DNA from: Pohlia nutans
Lineage: Eukaryota > Streptophyta > Bryopsida > Bryales > Mniaceae
Direction of reading: 5' to 3'
Length of the DNA stretch: 64,000 bases
Assembly: GCA_022496805.1 (NCBI GenBank)
Contig: CM040094.1
Coordinates: 12,113,501 to 12,177,500, forward strand
Of the stretch, positions 42,738-54,079 are shown in pieces (positions within the stretch are counted from its first letter, which is position 1; each line of letters opens with the position of its first letter). Under the pieces are notes generated by a model that worked only from the letters and a program-made list of their open reading frames with translations, did no database searches and was not told where the DNA came from. A program made the position numbers and the translations under genes.

Positions 42738-45700
42738 CTATCGTTGAACCTTGACCTGCACCAGCTCAGTGAGGCGAGGTCTCGAATACCTCCTCAACAA
42801 AAGCGAGGAGCAAACCACAGAGACAGAAGAGGACGCCATAGCCGCACCAGCAGCCCATGGAGGAAGACTGACGCCCAGCAATGGAAAGAACACTCCAGCC
42901 GCAACAGGGATGGCCAGGACGTTGTACCCCATTGCAAAGATGTAATTCATCTTGATCCGAGCAAACGTCTTCCGTGACAAATCAATGGCAGTTATCACAT
43001 CCTCCAAGCTGTTCCTCATCAACACGTAATCGGCGGCCTCGATGGCAATGTCTGTGCCTGCTCCAATTGCAATGCCCAAGTCTGAGGCTGCCAGAGCCGG
43101 GGAATCGTTCACACCGTCGCCCACCATCGCCACCACCGTTCCATCAGACTGGAGCTCTTTGATTATGTCTGCCTTCCCACCGGGGAGCACTTCCGCATAC
43201 ACTTCATCAATCCCGACCTCGTGCGCAACGGACTTGGCAGTGCCCCAATTGTCTCCAGTCACCATGATACATCGGACGCCCATGCGCTGCAGCCCCTCCA
43301 CCACAAAAGGTGCCTCTCTCTTCAAAGGATCTGAAATCCCAACGACGCCGGCGATTTCTCCATTAAACGCTACCAGAATTCCTGTGCCTGATAAATCCTC
43401 TGTTTGTTGCAAGTAGTCTTCCACTTCCTTAGAGATAGAAACTCCTGATGTGAGCATGAGCTTTCGGTTGCCCACCAAGACCGAAACGCCGCCTACTTTG
43501 CAACGGACCCCTTCCCCAGGAATATTCTCAAACCCGGATGCGGGACGCATCCAGCTCATGTCTCGGGCCCTAGGCATCTCTGCTGATCTCGGAGTGAGCG
43601 GCTCGGTGAACACCAAGTGATTGTGCGCATGGTCCACCAATGCTTTCGCCAGCGGATGCTCGCTCCCTGCCTCCGCAGACGCAACAATTGTAAGAAACTC
43701 TGCTAGGGGGGTCTTGTTGAAGATCTTCACTGTCTGATGAGTGACTGAAGGCTTGCCCTTCGTCAACGTCCCCGTCTTGTCAAACACCACGCACTGGACT
43801 CGGTATGCGCGCTCCAGCGCATCACCCCCTTTGATCAAAATCCCGTTGCTGGCTCCAATTCCAGTTGCAACCATGACAGCAGTTGGAGTTGCAAGCCCCA
43901 GAGCACAGGGGCAAGCTATGACCGTCACAGATATAGCAAACATGAGCGCAAGCACGAAATGGTTCCCGTTTTCAGGCAGCCAGGAATCAGGATATGCTCC
44001 CATTTTTCCAGCTACGTACCACGCCACAAATGTAAGAGCCGCGAGCGAAACCACCACAGGAACAAAGATGCTCGCAATGTAATCGGCGTACTTCTGAATC
44101 GGAGCTTTTGACATCTGCGCAGTCTCCACCAGGTTCACAATCTGAGCAAGCGCTGTGTCGCGACCAACTCGCGTTGCACGAATGTGAAGGACACCATTGG
44201 AGTTGATCGTGCCGCCGATGACAGAGTCACCCATGCCTTTGGCCACCTCGTTCGCCTCGCCTGTGATCATACTCTCGTTCACGTGGCTCTGGCCAAAGGT
44301 ACAAATTCCATCTGCTGGCACTTTCGCTCCCGGCAGCACCTTCAAAATGTCGCCTCGTTGAATCAACTGGGCGTCGATCTCGCGTTCCGTCAACACCCTG
44401 CCGGAAGCGTCCGCCGTGAGAAGCAGCGCACTTGTTGGCGCCAGTTGCAAGAGCTTCCCAATGGCTTCAGAAGTCTTCCCTTTCGCAAGAACCTCCAAGT
44501 ATTTTCCTAAGAGCACAAAAGTGATGAGCATGGCGCTTGTTTCAAAGTACGTCAGGAGCTGAATTCCAGTGGCAGCTCCATACAAAACAGCACAGACAGA
44601 GTAAACATACGCTGCCGTTGTACCGAGGGCCACCAGCACATCCATATTCGCTGACTTCCTCTTCAAAGACTTGTACGCACCAATGTAAAACCGACGCGCC
44701 AACACAAACTGAACAGGAGTAACAAGCGCCCACTTGAGCCAATCTGAGAGCAAAAAGGGCCCGCACTTCACACGAAGCCAGAGCTGCACAGCCCAGATGT
44801 GAGGGCAGATCACGCCAATGAACACCACAGGAATGCTAAACAAGCAACTCCACAGAAACAACTGGAACATCTTCCCGACTTCGTCAGTACTCTTCGGCGC
44901 TTTGTTCGTGTACTGATTCGAGATCACCACCTTGAAATCACCATTTGCTTCAACTGCTTCCACCACAGCGCGCAATCCAATCACTTCGGGATCGAGCAGA
45001 ACCTCCACTCTGTTTGTCAGAGGCTCAATGGTGACATCTTTCACGCCGAGCAACGAACGCAGAATGGAATCCACAGTACTCTTCTCCACAAAAGAGAACA
45101 TGCCGATGACGACGAACTTGACTCGATCACTTTGGCCGCTTGACATCAAGGAAGCCTCAAACCCGGCATCTTCAATTGCTTCAATAATCTCCTCGCGGTT
45201 GATGAGGCGCGGATCGTACTCGACCTCCCCGGATTCAGTCACCAGAGCCACTGAAGCACGCACAACGCCATTCAAGCCCTGGAGAACGCTCTCGACAGAG
45301 TTCACACACGCCGCGCAAGTCATGCCTTGGATTCGAAACTGGCCAACAATGTTCGCCACGGCCGCTTCTTCCTTCTTCTTTGATGTGGTTGTGGTGGTTG
45401 CCATGATCTCCGCATCGAACCCGGCGTCCTCGATCGCCTCCTTGATGTCGTCTTCCGCGACGAGATCGGAATCGTACACCACCACAGCTCGGTTTTGTAA
45501 CAAAGCCACAGTGGCAGACTCTACTCCTTTCAATTGAGACAAAGCATTCTCCACTGATGTGGAACAAGCTGCGCACGTCATCCCGATCACGCTCACCTCC
45601 ACCCTCTTCGTCTTCTTCGCCTCTTGAAGGTTGACATCGTTGTAGCCGTCGCTGAGAGGTCCATTCAACAGAGGCAAATTCTCCAGATCCCCTCTCGGTG

Positions 45701-45746
45701 CAAAACTATCCTGCGTAGTCAACTGCACATGCTTGGCGGTATCCAT
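42738..45746 (-). CDS. RAN1: copper-transporting P1B-ATPase, RAN1/HMA7 type
   Basis: 1002-aa uninterrupted frame. It pumps Cu(I) into secretory-pathway compartments; Arabidopsis RAN1 loads copper into ethylene receptors. Two heavy-metal domains keep GMTCAAC (55-61 and 141-147); a third (about 208-275) has lost its CxxC, as in RAN1 relatives. Then come about eight membrane helices (two near 294-355, further pairs near 367-415 and 557-630, the last near 935-985), the TGE actuator (495-497), CPC in TVIACPCALG (612-614), the phosphorylation motif DKTGT (656-660), SEHP (695-698), GDGVND (876-881) and a YN/MxxSS end. ICPHIW and GAYPDSWLPENG place it with RAN1/HMA7 rather than HMA5. Arabidopsis and rice relatives have several introns; none is present here. 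The start fits the family length. Complete and apparently functional. Confidence 0.95.
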   Translation of the reverse strand: MDTAKHVQLTTQDSFAPRGDLENLPLLNGPLSDGYNDVNLQEAKKTKRVEVSVIGMTCAACSTSVENALSQLKGVESATVALLQNRAVVVYDSDLVAEDDIKEAIEDAGFDAEIMATTTTTSKKKEEAAVANIVGQFRIQGMTCAACVNSVESVLQGLNGVVRASVALVTESGEVEYDPRLINREEIIEAIEDAGFEASLMSSGQSDRVKFVVIGMFSFVEKSTVDSILRSLLGVKDVTIEPLTNRVEVLLDPEVIGLRAVVEAVEANGDFKVVISNQYTNKAPKSTDEVGKMFQLFLWSCLFSIPVVFIGVICPHIWAVQLWLRVKCGPFLLSDWLKWALVTPVQFVLARRFYIGAYKSLKRKSANMDVLVALGTTAAYVYSVCAVLYGAATGIQLLTYFETSAMLITFVLLGKYLEVLAKGKTSEAIGKLLQLAPTSALLLTADASGRVLTEREIDAQLIQRGDILKVLPGAKVPADGICTFGQSHVNESMITGEANEVAKGMGDSVIGGTINSNGVLHIRATRVGRDTALAQIVNLVETAQMSKAPIQKYADYIASIFVPVVVSLAALTFVAWYVAGKMGAYPDSWLPENGNHFVLALMFAISVTVIACPCALGLATPTAVMVATGIGASNGILIKGGDALERAYRVQCVVFDKTGTLTKGKPSVTHQTVKIFNKTPLAEFLTIVASAEAGSEHPLAKALVDHAHNHLVFTEPLTPRSAEMPRARDMSWMRPASGFENIPGEGVRCKVGGVSVLVGNRKLMLTSGVSISKEVEDYLQQTEDLSGTGILVAFNGEIAGVVGISDPLKREAPFVVEGLQRMGVRCIMVTGDNWGTAKSVAHEVGIDEVYAEVLPGGKADIIKELQSDGTVVAMVGDGVNDSPALAASDLGIAIGAGTDIAIEAADYVLMRNSLEDVITAIDLSRKTFARIKMNYIFAMGYNVLAIPVAAGVFFPLLGVSLPPWAAGAAMASSSVSVVCSSLLLRRYSRPRLTELVQVKVQR

Positions 45747-46330
45747 CGCTCTGTTTCTTCTTTTCTCAAAACCCCTCCCGCCTCTGATTCTCTCTCACAA
45801 CACTAACTCAGAACTCCCATTCCCGGAGCAAACTTACTCTCAACACTCCCAGATCTTCACCGCCTCACCAAAACCTGAAACCGACAAAAATTTCACCTTC
45901 AAGACAAGAAGAAAAACTCCATCCAAGACCTCACACCGATGAAAAAGAAAAAATTCAAAAAACCCTGATTCTCTAAGAAGTAATCCACAGAGCCAGCGTG
46001 AATCAATCAAAGAGTTCAAAAACCCTGGCTATGTAAGCTTTTGGAATAGAAATCTTTTCATTAAAGAGCTCCAAATCAAATTGGAGAAAACTGTCTCCGT
46101 CATGGATCTAAAAACCCTAGGTGAGAAAAAAAACCAAAAAAAAAATTGGAAACTTCAGAAAGGATTTGTAAGTTACCTCGAGATTTAGATTGAAGTGGCT
46201 GAGGCTTCGCATCGTTGCGAAAGGGATTCACCATCGCTGCTGTCGAGGGAACCCTAGAAGAAGAAAACCAGAAGCAACAGCGACAAGTGACCCCGCCATG
46301 AACGAAAAATGAATGATCTGCTGCTTGCTT
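45747..46330 (-). promoter_or_regulatory. RAN1-like 5' UTR and proximal promoter
   Basis: Pyrimidine-rich leader on the gene strand. CGAG|GTAACT at 46176/46175 is a good donor-like site, so a 5' UTR intron is possible although the coding region has none. Two CTAGGGTT telo-box-like motifs (near 46110 and 46250) occur, common near plant start sites. Confidence 0.35.
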
Positions 46331-46670
46331 ATTGAGAGCAAAATGATTGTTTATTGTTTGACCCCCAAATCCGTGTTAGTTCCTTCCCCAAGACCAGGGA
46401 GGGGGCTGATGAGTGCGTAAGAAAAGTGGTGGCAAGAGAGGAGAGGAACTAGGCTGGCAATGCAACAGGAAGGTCCTTTTTTTATCCACGCCATTGTTGT
46501 TGATGTTTTGCTTTTGCTGCGGGAAGCAGACAGAGAAGCGACACAAGCAAGGAGCTGATGGACTCTGCCATTAACTTAGCATTGGCCCAGTCACACTATT
46601 TTCTTAGTTTTCACGCTACGCTGATATCACCATATACTGTGGCCTACCCACGGTATTTTGGAACGGCCAC
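46331..46670. other. upstream region of the ATPase gene
   Basis: No gene recognised. Contains a CCATATACTGTGGCC block related to 25500 (CCATATATTGTGGCC), pointing to a shared dispersed repeat. Confidence 0.35.
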
Positions 46671-47117
46671 ACTAATAATTTATCTTTCAAAATATTGTGG
46701 TAAAATTCATCCAGATTTCATGAAATGTTGTTCAAACATATGAGAATTTGTTCAAATGGGTGAATGTACCCGTAACATTTGACGAAATATTGTTCAAACA
46801 TATGAGAATTTGTCCAAATGGATGAATGTACCCACAACGTTTATTCACCGATAGTAGAGTTAACCAAAAAGAGTGTCTCAAAATGAAAAGAAAATTTAAA
46901 CTAATAATTAATTTTTCAAAATATTGTGGTAAAATTCATTCAAATTTGATGAAATATTGTTCAAACATATGAGAATTTGTCCAAATGGGTGAATGTACCC
47001 ACAACATTTGATGAAATATTGTTCAAACATATGAGAATTTGTCCAAATGGATGAATGTGCCCACAACAGTTATCCACCGACAGTGGAGTTAACCAAAAAG
47101 AGTGTCTAAAAATGGAA
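46671..47117. repeat. about 229-bp tandem duplication
   Basis: Two copies (period 229, by the CAAAATATTGTGGTAAAATT block at 46688 and 46917). Each copy has an internal repeat of GAAATATTGTTCAAACATAT and GTCCAAATGGATGAATGT. Both end near GAGTTAACCAAAAAGAGTGT. Confidence 0.8.
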
Positions 47118-47164
47118 AGAAACTAAACTCATTTTAGACTCATTTTGAGTTTGAATAATCTACA

Positions 47165-47270
47165 GCAAGGCCTTGCACTGCCATCGGGTGTGGAACTCGT
47201 GACCTCCCCAATGCTAGAGGAGAGTTCTCGTAAGTTCCCTTAAACCAAGAGACCCGACCACGGGGATTAT
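47165..47270 (-). mobile_element. tRNA-derived SINE head
   Basis: On the minus strand TGGTTTAAGGG (47247-47237) fits the pol III A-box consensus exactly, and CGAGTTCCACAC (47200-47189) resembles a B box at tRNA-like distance. The stretch is GC-rich relative to flanks and does not fold into a complete tRNA. Confidence 0.6.
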
Positions 47271-47334
47271 TCATGAACAATGCTTGTTAGAAATTGTAAT
47301 TATAGGGAGCAAACTCCGATTGAACTCTATTTAT

Positions 47335-47800
47335 GCACTAATTTTGTTTTCAGATAACTCTAGTATATGGTGATTTTAGTGTAATCGTATTTTAGATTGC
47401 CCACACTATTTTCTTTAGTTTTCACAGTTTTTTTACGTACCGGTAATTGTATTTTGTATTGGTCCACACTAATTTTTATTTTTTTTCACACTCTCTTGGA
47501 TTTAATCGCATTTTATGTTGGCCCACACTATTTTCTTTACTCTTCACCCTCTTTTAAATAATCACATCTTAGGTTGGACGACACTATTTTCTTTATTCTT
47601 CACTTTTTTTCTTTTTTTTTTTAGATTATTGTATTTTTGGTTGGCTGACATTATTTTATTTATTTTTCAATTCCTTTTATATAATTATATTTTAGGATGG
47701 TCAGCAATATTTTCTTAAATATTTGCACTTTTTTTTTTTAGACAATCACATCTTAGATTGGCCCATACTAATTCTTTTAACTTTTCACCCTAATTTACAT
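47335..47800. repeat. degenerate 60-70 bp tandem array
   Basis: About six units, each with TTGGCCCACACTATTTTCTT, a TTCAC plus T-run, and AATCACATCTTAGG-type sequence. Strongly T-rich on this strand; no coding potential. Confidence 0.65.
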
Positions 47801-48840
47801 TAGTAGTAGGTGTGAGAATGGGAAGATGCTTGGTGGATGGAAATAGTAAATCCTACAAAGAAAGAGAATTAGGTTGTCTCATGCTCATGCTCATTTTGCA
47901 CTAATTTATATAATTTGTTTGAACAAGAGAATGCAATTGATTTCAGTAGATTCATGAGGAGTTATTAAGCCTTCATTATGTCTTCATCAAAGTTAAGATT
48001 ATAACTTTACCACAATTGGGATTATACATTTACTACAATGAATTTTTTTGTTTTTTACATTCTAGGGTGGTAGTAAATATCAAGGACGGTGACAGTAGAG
48101 CAATATTCTATATTGTCTCTACTGTCCTTTTCATTGGACCAATCAGAATATAACATATGAGCAATTATAATGTTTGAACAATCGATATCATACTATATCA
48201 AGAGTCGGTGGGAATTGGTTGGACTTGAGAATGTAAAGTGGAGTCTCAGATTGGTTGAACATCAGAATATAAAAGTGAAGTTGAAGATTGATTGGACATC
48301 ATAATCAATTTGCAGACTATGATGGTCAACAATCAATATCACAACATTCACAAGATCTATAAGAAAAGGGATGTCGGACCTCTAGTTCGGATAATCTTTC
48401 ATTTTTGATTGGATTTAATTGAAAGAACCAATTTATATTCCAGCACCCTACCAACGTTTAAAACCTACCGTTGAATTTCAAATTGAATTCATTCTTTAAT
48501 TTCCTTGATATAACATTCGGAGAATTAGGTGGCAAGATCTAATACATTCTCTTTACAAATTTCTATAATCATATATTATTCAACTCAAAGTTTGATTCAT
48601 TGAAATTAAAGTAATGCAATGAAACAACTATAAGGAAAAGATTTAGAAAAAGTCGCATCTCCTTATTCATGGAGGCGAAGGAATTTAACGAGTTTGTTGA
48701 AAGTTGATCAATTGTATTTCTTCCCAATGATACGTAAGGCAATTTTGATTTTTTGAGATGTTCTAGCTTTTTCAATATCAAAACTTAAAATTTAGGTTAG
48801 AATGAATTTTGATTTTCAAATGACATTAATAATAATAATA
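47801..48840. other. intergenic
   Basis: AT-rich sequence with no recognised gene. GGACGGTGACAGTAGAGCAA and TTGTCTCTACTGTCC (48080-48135) form an imperfect inverted pair, perhaps a small foldback. Confidence 0.35.
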
Positions 48841-48841
48841 A

Positions 48842-49375
48842 TGTACAGATTTCATCCGTAGTTTCTCATCCATCATGCACTTTTTGTAGTGTGATTTTTT
48901 TACTGAATTTTTTATGGGAAGTTAGCTTCATGTATGTGTGATCCGATCGAAAAGGAAAAAAATTTTGAAAAATTTATGTCTCATTTCTTGTTGTAGTGTT
49001 TCACCCAAAATCTTGAAGATTTTAGTCTAAAAGTGTTTTTGAAAAAATAAACTCATAAAATCAAGCATCCAAAAAATCTCCAAAAATCACTACACCTAGA
49101 GTACTACATTATAAGCCATCACAACAAATTTCATCCCTATACTGTCAATATCTTATTCGTAATCGAATTACAAAATAATTTTTATTTTATGTTTCAAATT
49201 TTATAGAAAAATATTAGTGATAGCAATCAAAGATCTAACCGTATAGATTGAATCTAAATTTCAAAGTGTATAACTTTTATTCATACATCAAATTTCAAAT
49301 ATTCATGTTAGTTGCATTTTCTAATGCATCTTTGCAAAACTGCCCAAATTGGACATAGGTGAGGACGTTTAGGGG
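48842..49375. mobile_element. TTAA element type A, inverted, left end lost
   Basis: Right end GGTGAGGACGTTTAGGGG then TTAA 49376-49379. The body is the reverse complement of 14865-15431. The left end is replaced by an AAT microsatellite at 48826-48842. Confidence 0.75.
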
Positions 49376-49379
49376 TTAA

Positions 49380-52300
49380 ACAAAATTCTTGTGCTTGGAG
49401 TAATTTAAATATGTAGATAATATATATACTATTAGGAGTATAAGACAAAATATGTTCCATTGAGATAGTACATTACTTGCAAAACTAGATTTACATAACT
49501 TAGTTACTTAAAAATATAAGTTTTGAACCATCCTAAAGTAAGCAGTGTGAAAAGAGTTCTCAATAGGAAGTGGACTTTGAATAAGGAATGTAAATCATGA
49601 ATAAGGAATATAAATCATGGGTAGTCTTTGTCCTTGGGACACCAATAAAATAGTCTTAAAAATATTTTTAAAATATTGGTTATTATCATCTCCGTACTCT
49701 TATTCTTATTATTCTTATGATTATCGTCATTGTTGAGGTGCCCAGATGTTAGGGATTAGGGAACCTGATTAATTGAAAAAGAAGAGTGTACTGAGGTCAG
49801 CAGAGGATGAGGTAGTACAAGCTGATTAGGGCAACTGTACTACAGCAAAGTCCCCTTGTACTGAAAAGTGTGCTCAACCGGGCCAGAAAACGAAGGCTCA
49901 CCTCTGACCACACTTGGGTTGCCATTTGGCACGTTGTGATTTGTTCTCGTTATGCATCCCATCCACGTCAGCAGGCACGTCTGCAGGCACGATTTGGAGT
50001 CCCAACTCCCAACACTTGATCTCATCATCATTTATTTTATTTTATTTTATTTTTTCCATTGGTAGAGTGACACCGTAGTGGAACGTAGGGGAAATTTGAA
50101 TAGAATCATCCAATCATACATATGTGCTCATTCATTAAATTATTTATTGTAAGGCACTTTCATCCAAATACTCGTCAATTTAGAAAAAAAATTAGAAGAT
50201 AGTAATGAGGTGATTTCATTCACTTTTGTGCCCATTTTCCCTACTTCCAAAATCAAATAAGATTATAGCAAAAAAAAATTGCCAAAAAAAATTTGGTTGA
50301 TCTAACAAGTCCAATTTAGTTTATTTAACCAAACACTTATTTTTTCATGGAATCAAAAAAAAAGTTTAATTGTTGTTGGTGGACAATGAATTTTTTTTCT
50401 ATATTTTTATAGGCCATGCAAGATAAAACTACTTACATCCTTGATATTGATGAAGCATGTTAAATATGGATGAATTGTGATTTATCAATCTAAAATATGT
50501 GCATTCACCTAATATCATGTAGTAATATTACCCTTATATTACACCATTTTGTAGTGATCTTGGTATTATTTTATGAACACATTTCCATAGTCTATTTTTG
50601 GACAACATACTTTGGACAACATACTTTATACAACAATTTTGCAATAAATTGGGCCAAAAACAAAACTAAAGATAACGCTAGTGTAAGAATGCAAGTTTTT
50701 GTACGGGCTTTAGTATAAACTTCTACAACATGCTCTTGAAGTGGACATGGCCCCTATCTCTTTGAAAGACTATTGAATAACCCCGCGGTTGCAGCGTGTA
50801 AGAGGTAACAAAGTTGGTGAGCCAATTTGCATGGTTTTGTGCGTGGCTGAAGAGATGCCAACACATCTAGACCAAGTCATAGAGTCTCACCTAAAAGCAT
50901 TCACACTCTGGAGACTCCATGCTGCAAAATTAAGAAACATGTAAAATTGGTGAGATGATTTGCATGGTTGTGTGCGTGGGTGAAGAGATGCCAACACATC
51001 TGGACCAAGTCGTACAGTCTCACCTAGAATCATTCACACTTTGAAGACTCCGTGATGCAAAATTAAGAAACATGTAACGCTTTATAAACGGTGGAGACAT
51101 CCAAATTTGTGGTAACCCATAATAAATCATTTTTACCTAGTGTATATACCTTGAATTAATAGGCATTTTTTAATACCGTCTTTTTAACAACTTGAATTAG
51201 TGTGGAGTCTCCAAAGTGTGAATTCAAGTATATTAGTAGACCCCAAATTCAAATTCTCAAGAAAGAAGTATAACAAAACTAATGATTTTAACAATTATAG
51301 TAGATATGTTCATTGGTAAAATTAGCACTTTTGGGTGTTTCCACTTGGTAGTTGAAAAAACTCATCTATTTGGTAATCAAAAAATAAAGACTCAACGGCT
51401 AGCATTTGACTATAGAGAACATGCACAATGCACTCCCATGTAGAAAACCAATTGCATTAGACTTTAGAAAAACAAAATCATCACATTGACCTTTGGAATA
51501 AAAAGATTGTGTCAGGAAAAAATTAACTCTTGGCATTGTTGTGGAAAGAAAAATTGAATAGAGTTACATAGTTTATACATGCTACATTCATACCTCTATC
51601 AAACCAAAGGGAAAATTATAAAACTCAAGAAGTCAAGATTTTAAACTCAACTTAAATCGGATGTATGACAACATAAATCACGAGGCACCATTGCCCGGGG
51701 GAGGGGCACTTGTGGTATTTTAGAAAAAACGCGCGATAAAATATAGGGTGTTTAATATTCATTTAAGATAAAATTTTAAAAAATTTTAAATAAAAAAAAG
51801 GGGTTGATTAATGTTGAAAAAAACTTATAAAGAAGATACCATACTATATAATATGTGTTGCTTTATTTTATTTTTATTAAAAATATCCCGTGGATAAAGA
51901 TATCCTAAATTGAATATTATAGAAGCCTAAATTGAATGAATGAATGAAAAATTGTATTTTCCCAATGTTGAACGATTGTGCTTTTTAACACTATAACTTT
52001 CAAGTAGCATTCTACCGACATTCACCATTACAATTGTTGGTGTATTTTTGTTCGATTGTGTTTCCTCTTTTCCATACCTCAACAATGCAATATTCTTTTT
52101 CAACAATGTCAATTAACAATTCCTCGGGGCGATCACATCCCTTTACGTTTCCTAACCACGTGCGATAATGGAGTGTTTAATAGGAGGATATTTATGCACC
52201 TCTCAATAATTTTTCCCTCCCTATATGTAAATAAAAAGTTACTTTAACATATTTTTTAGCAACCTATTTTTATTTGTAATTGTTTAGAGAGGCTTATTTT

Positions 52301-53950
52301 TGGCACATTTTTAATTTATAAATTGTGTAAGTACCAAATAGTGGACTAAATACTACAGTGTTGCAAAACTAAAGTCCACTCTTCACCTAACCATCTATGC
52401 CTACCCAAACCCTAAGCAAGCCTTACACTAAAATTGTTCTACCAAAACTTGAGCGAAATCTTAACTACAAAACCAACAAAGAAGAAACAAAGGATAAAAG
52501 CTAAATCCTAAACCAAACGCATGCGGAAAACATTGCAAAGGAAGTGGCCACTTTGCAGCATCAATCTGCAGGAAAGAAACCCTAAAAAATGCTTAGAAGA
52601 GTGTGAGCTTGACGATCGAGGACTGAGGTTGTGACAAAACCAAAACCGATTGTTGGAAGCAGTTGAAGGTGACGGTGGAAGTTGTCAAATTCTAAGCATC
52701 CAACAAAGTTCCAAATGTTTAGCGCCATTGCAAAACCCTACAGTTGTGGAAGAGCGCCAACAAATTCCTTCCACCAAAAAAATCCCACGACATTTTCCTC
52801 TATACTAACGCGCTTGATTCATATTTGGACAAAAACTATACACTTCTTCATCCAAGTAGTGAAACCTATAATTATTCTACTGATTCTACTACACGTTTTT
52901 AGAAGGATCATATATCTATGACCCTATTTTTTCTACTAATTACTAAAATGGAGAAATTATACACCATCCTATTTTACATATAATCATGTAGAGGACATAT
53001 TTCCAATGCTATTGTAGATCTAACAAAATTATAAATTTTTTATTAAAAAATTAAATTGATCCTATTTTTTTTTATCTCACGTGGTTTTCTAAAATTCCAA
53101 TAGTCACCTCCCCAAGAATAATTCATCCCCCCACCCCCGTTCCCCTTTCAAAAAAAATACAAAAAAACTCGAGGCTAAAAAAATATTGTAAGTAAAATAG
53201 GGTATTTAATATTGAATGCATTTTTTATTTCTAATTACTTATAGGGTATTAAAAAATCAAGCTTAGTAGTTTTTTTCTACTTAAAGAATAACTAATATTC
53301 CAAATTTAAAAAATAATACCCTCTTTAAAAACAAGTGTTTATTGCAATGTCCCCAAAAACTTACGCACATCCCCTCCCCCCGATTGTTGGCTTGTATTAG
53401 CTTGAATGGACCTATGTTTAAGCCCAAATTGAGTGTACATGATATCTAAATTCTTGACCAAATATCTTGAAGGTGCTTCATGTCAACTTAAACATAATTG
53501 AGGGATTGTGAAGGTAGAAAAACTAAATTAGACACCTCTGACAAAACTTATTCCTAATGAAATTTTCTTAATTGTGTCTAAACAATTCTTTTCAATTCTA
53601 ACTATCATTTTTTACCAAAAAATGCAAACTTTATCCAAAACATAAGACCTCGGTATACACTTCTTGATCACACACAAGATCCTTTTAAAGCTTGCATATC
53701 CATCTTCTTAGTCGAGAATGAAACATTTGACTTAACCTTTACTTGAAAAGGATTTGGAGACTATTTCAAGCTAATTCACAAAAGCTCTTACCATCTATTT
53801 AGAAATCAAAGCATCTCATGCACCCTTAAAGTCTACTAAGCTTAGACAACCAATTTGTTTTGAAGTTCATTGATCATGCCAATTGCCATGATATCAAACA
53901 ATTGATAAGAACTTGATCAAAGGGAATTCAAAAACCAACCCTTTATTGAT
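49380..53950. other. gene-poor stretch
   Basis: No gene recognised. Holds a TTTTA run (50033-50055), a 133-bp tandem duplication (50814-51079) and a dispersed segment at 52718-52815 repeated at 60303-60385 (GAAGAGCGCCAACAAATTCC-like). Long AT-rich tracts elsewhere. Confidence 0.4.
50814..51079. repeat. 133-bp tandem duplication
   Basis: Two copies at 50814 and 50947 share GAAGAGATGCCAACACATCT, GACCAAGTC and AAAATTAAGAAACATGTAA. About 90% alike by eye. Confidence 0.85.
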
Positions 53951-53957
53951 TAATTAC

Positions 53958-54076
53958 CACTAGTAGAAAAGGTGGCACTACCAAGGGAGATGCCCAAGCA
54001 AGTAGTGCCCAATTCCACGCATACATAGTGATTTTGCTTGAGCATCTCCTTGAGAGCATCACCTTTTCTACTCGTG
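53958..54076. mobile_element. CACTA-type MITE, 119 bp, TSD TAC
   Basis: CACTAGTAGAAAAGGTGG at the left and CACCTTTTCTACTCGTG at the right, with TAC on both sides (53955-53957, 54077-54079). Same family as 1492-1574 with a longer middle. Confidence 0.85.
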
Positions 54077-54079
54077 TAC

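Noticed and set aside
44932..45537. 201-codon + frame opposite the copper ATPase
   Set aside because: Antisense shadow of a GC-rich coding region with no family features.
42738..45746. Assignment to HMA5
   Set aside because: The N-terminal domains, ICPHIW segment, GAYPDSWLPENG loop and C-terminus fit RAN1/HMA7 better.
50814..51079. CRISPR-like direct repeats
   Set aside because: Only two long adjoining copies, eukaryotic context, no regular repeat-spacer pattern.
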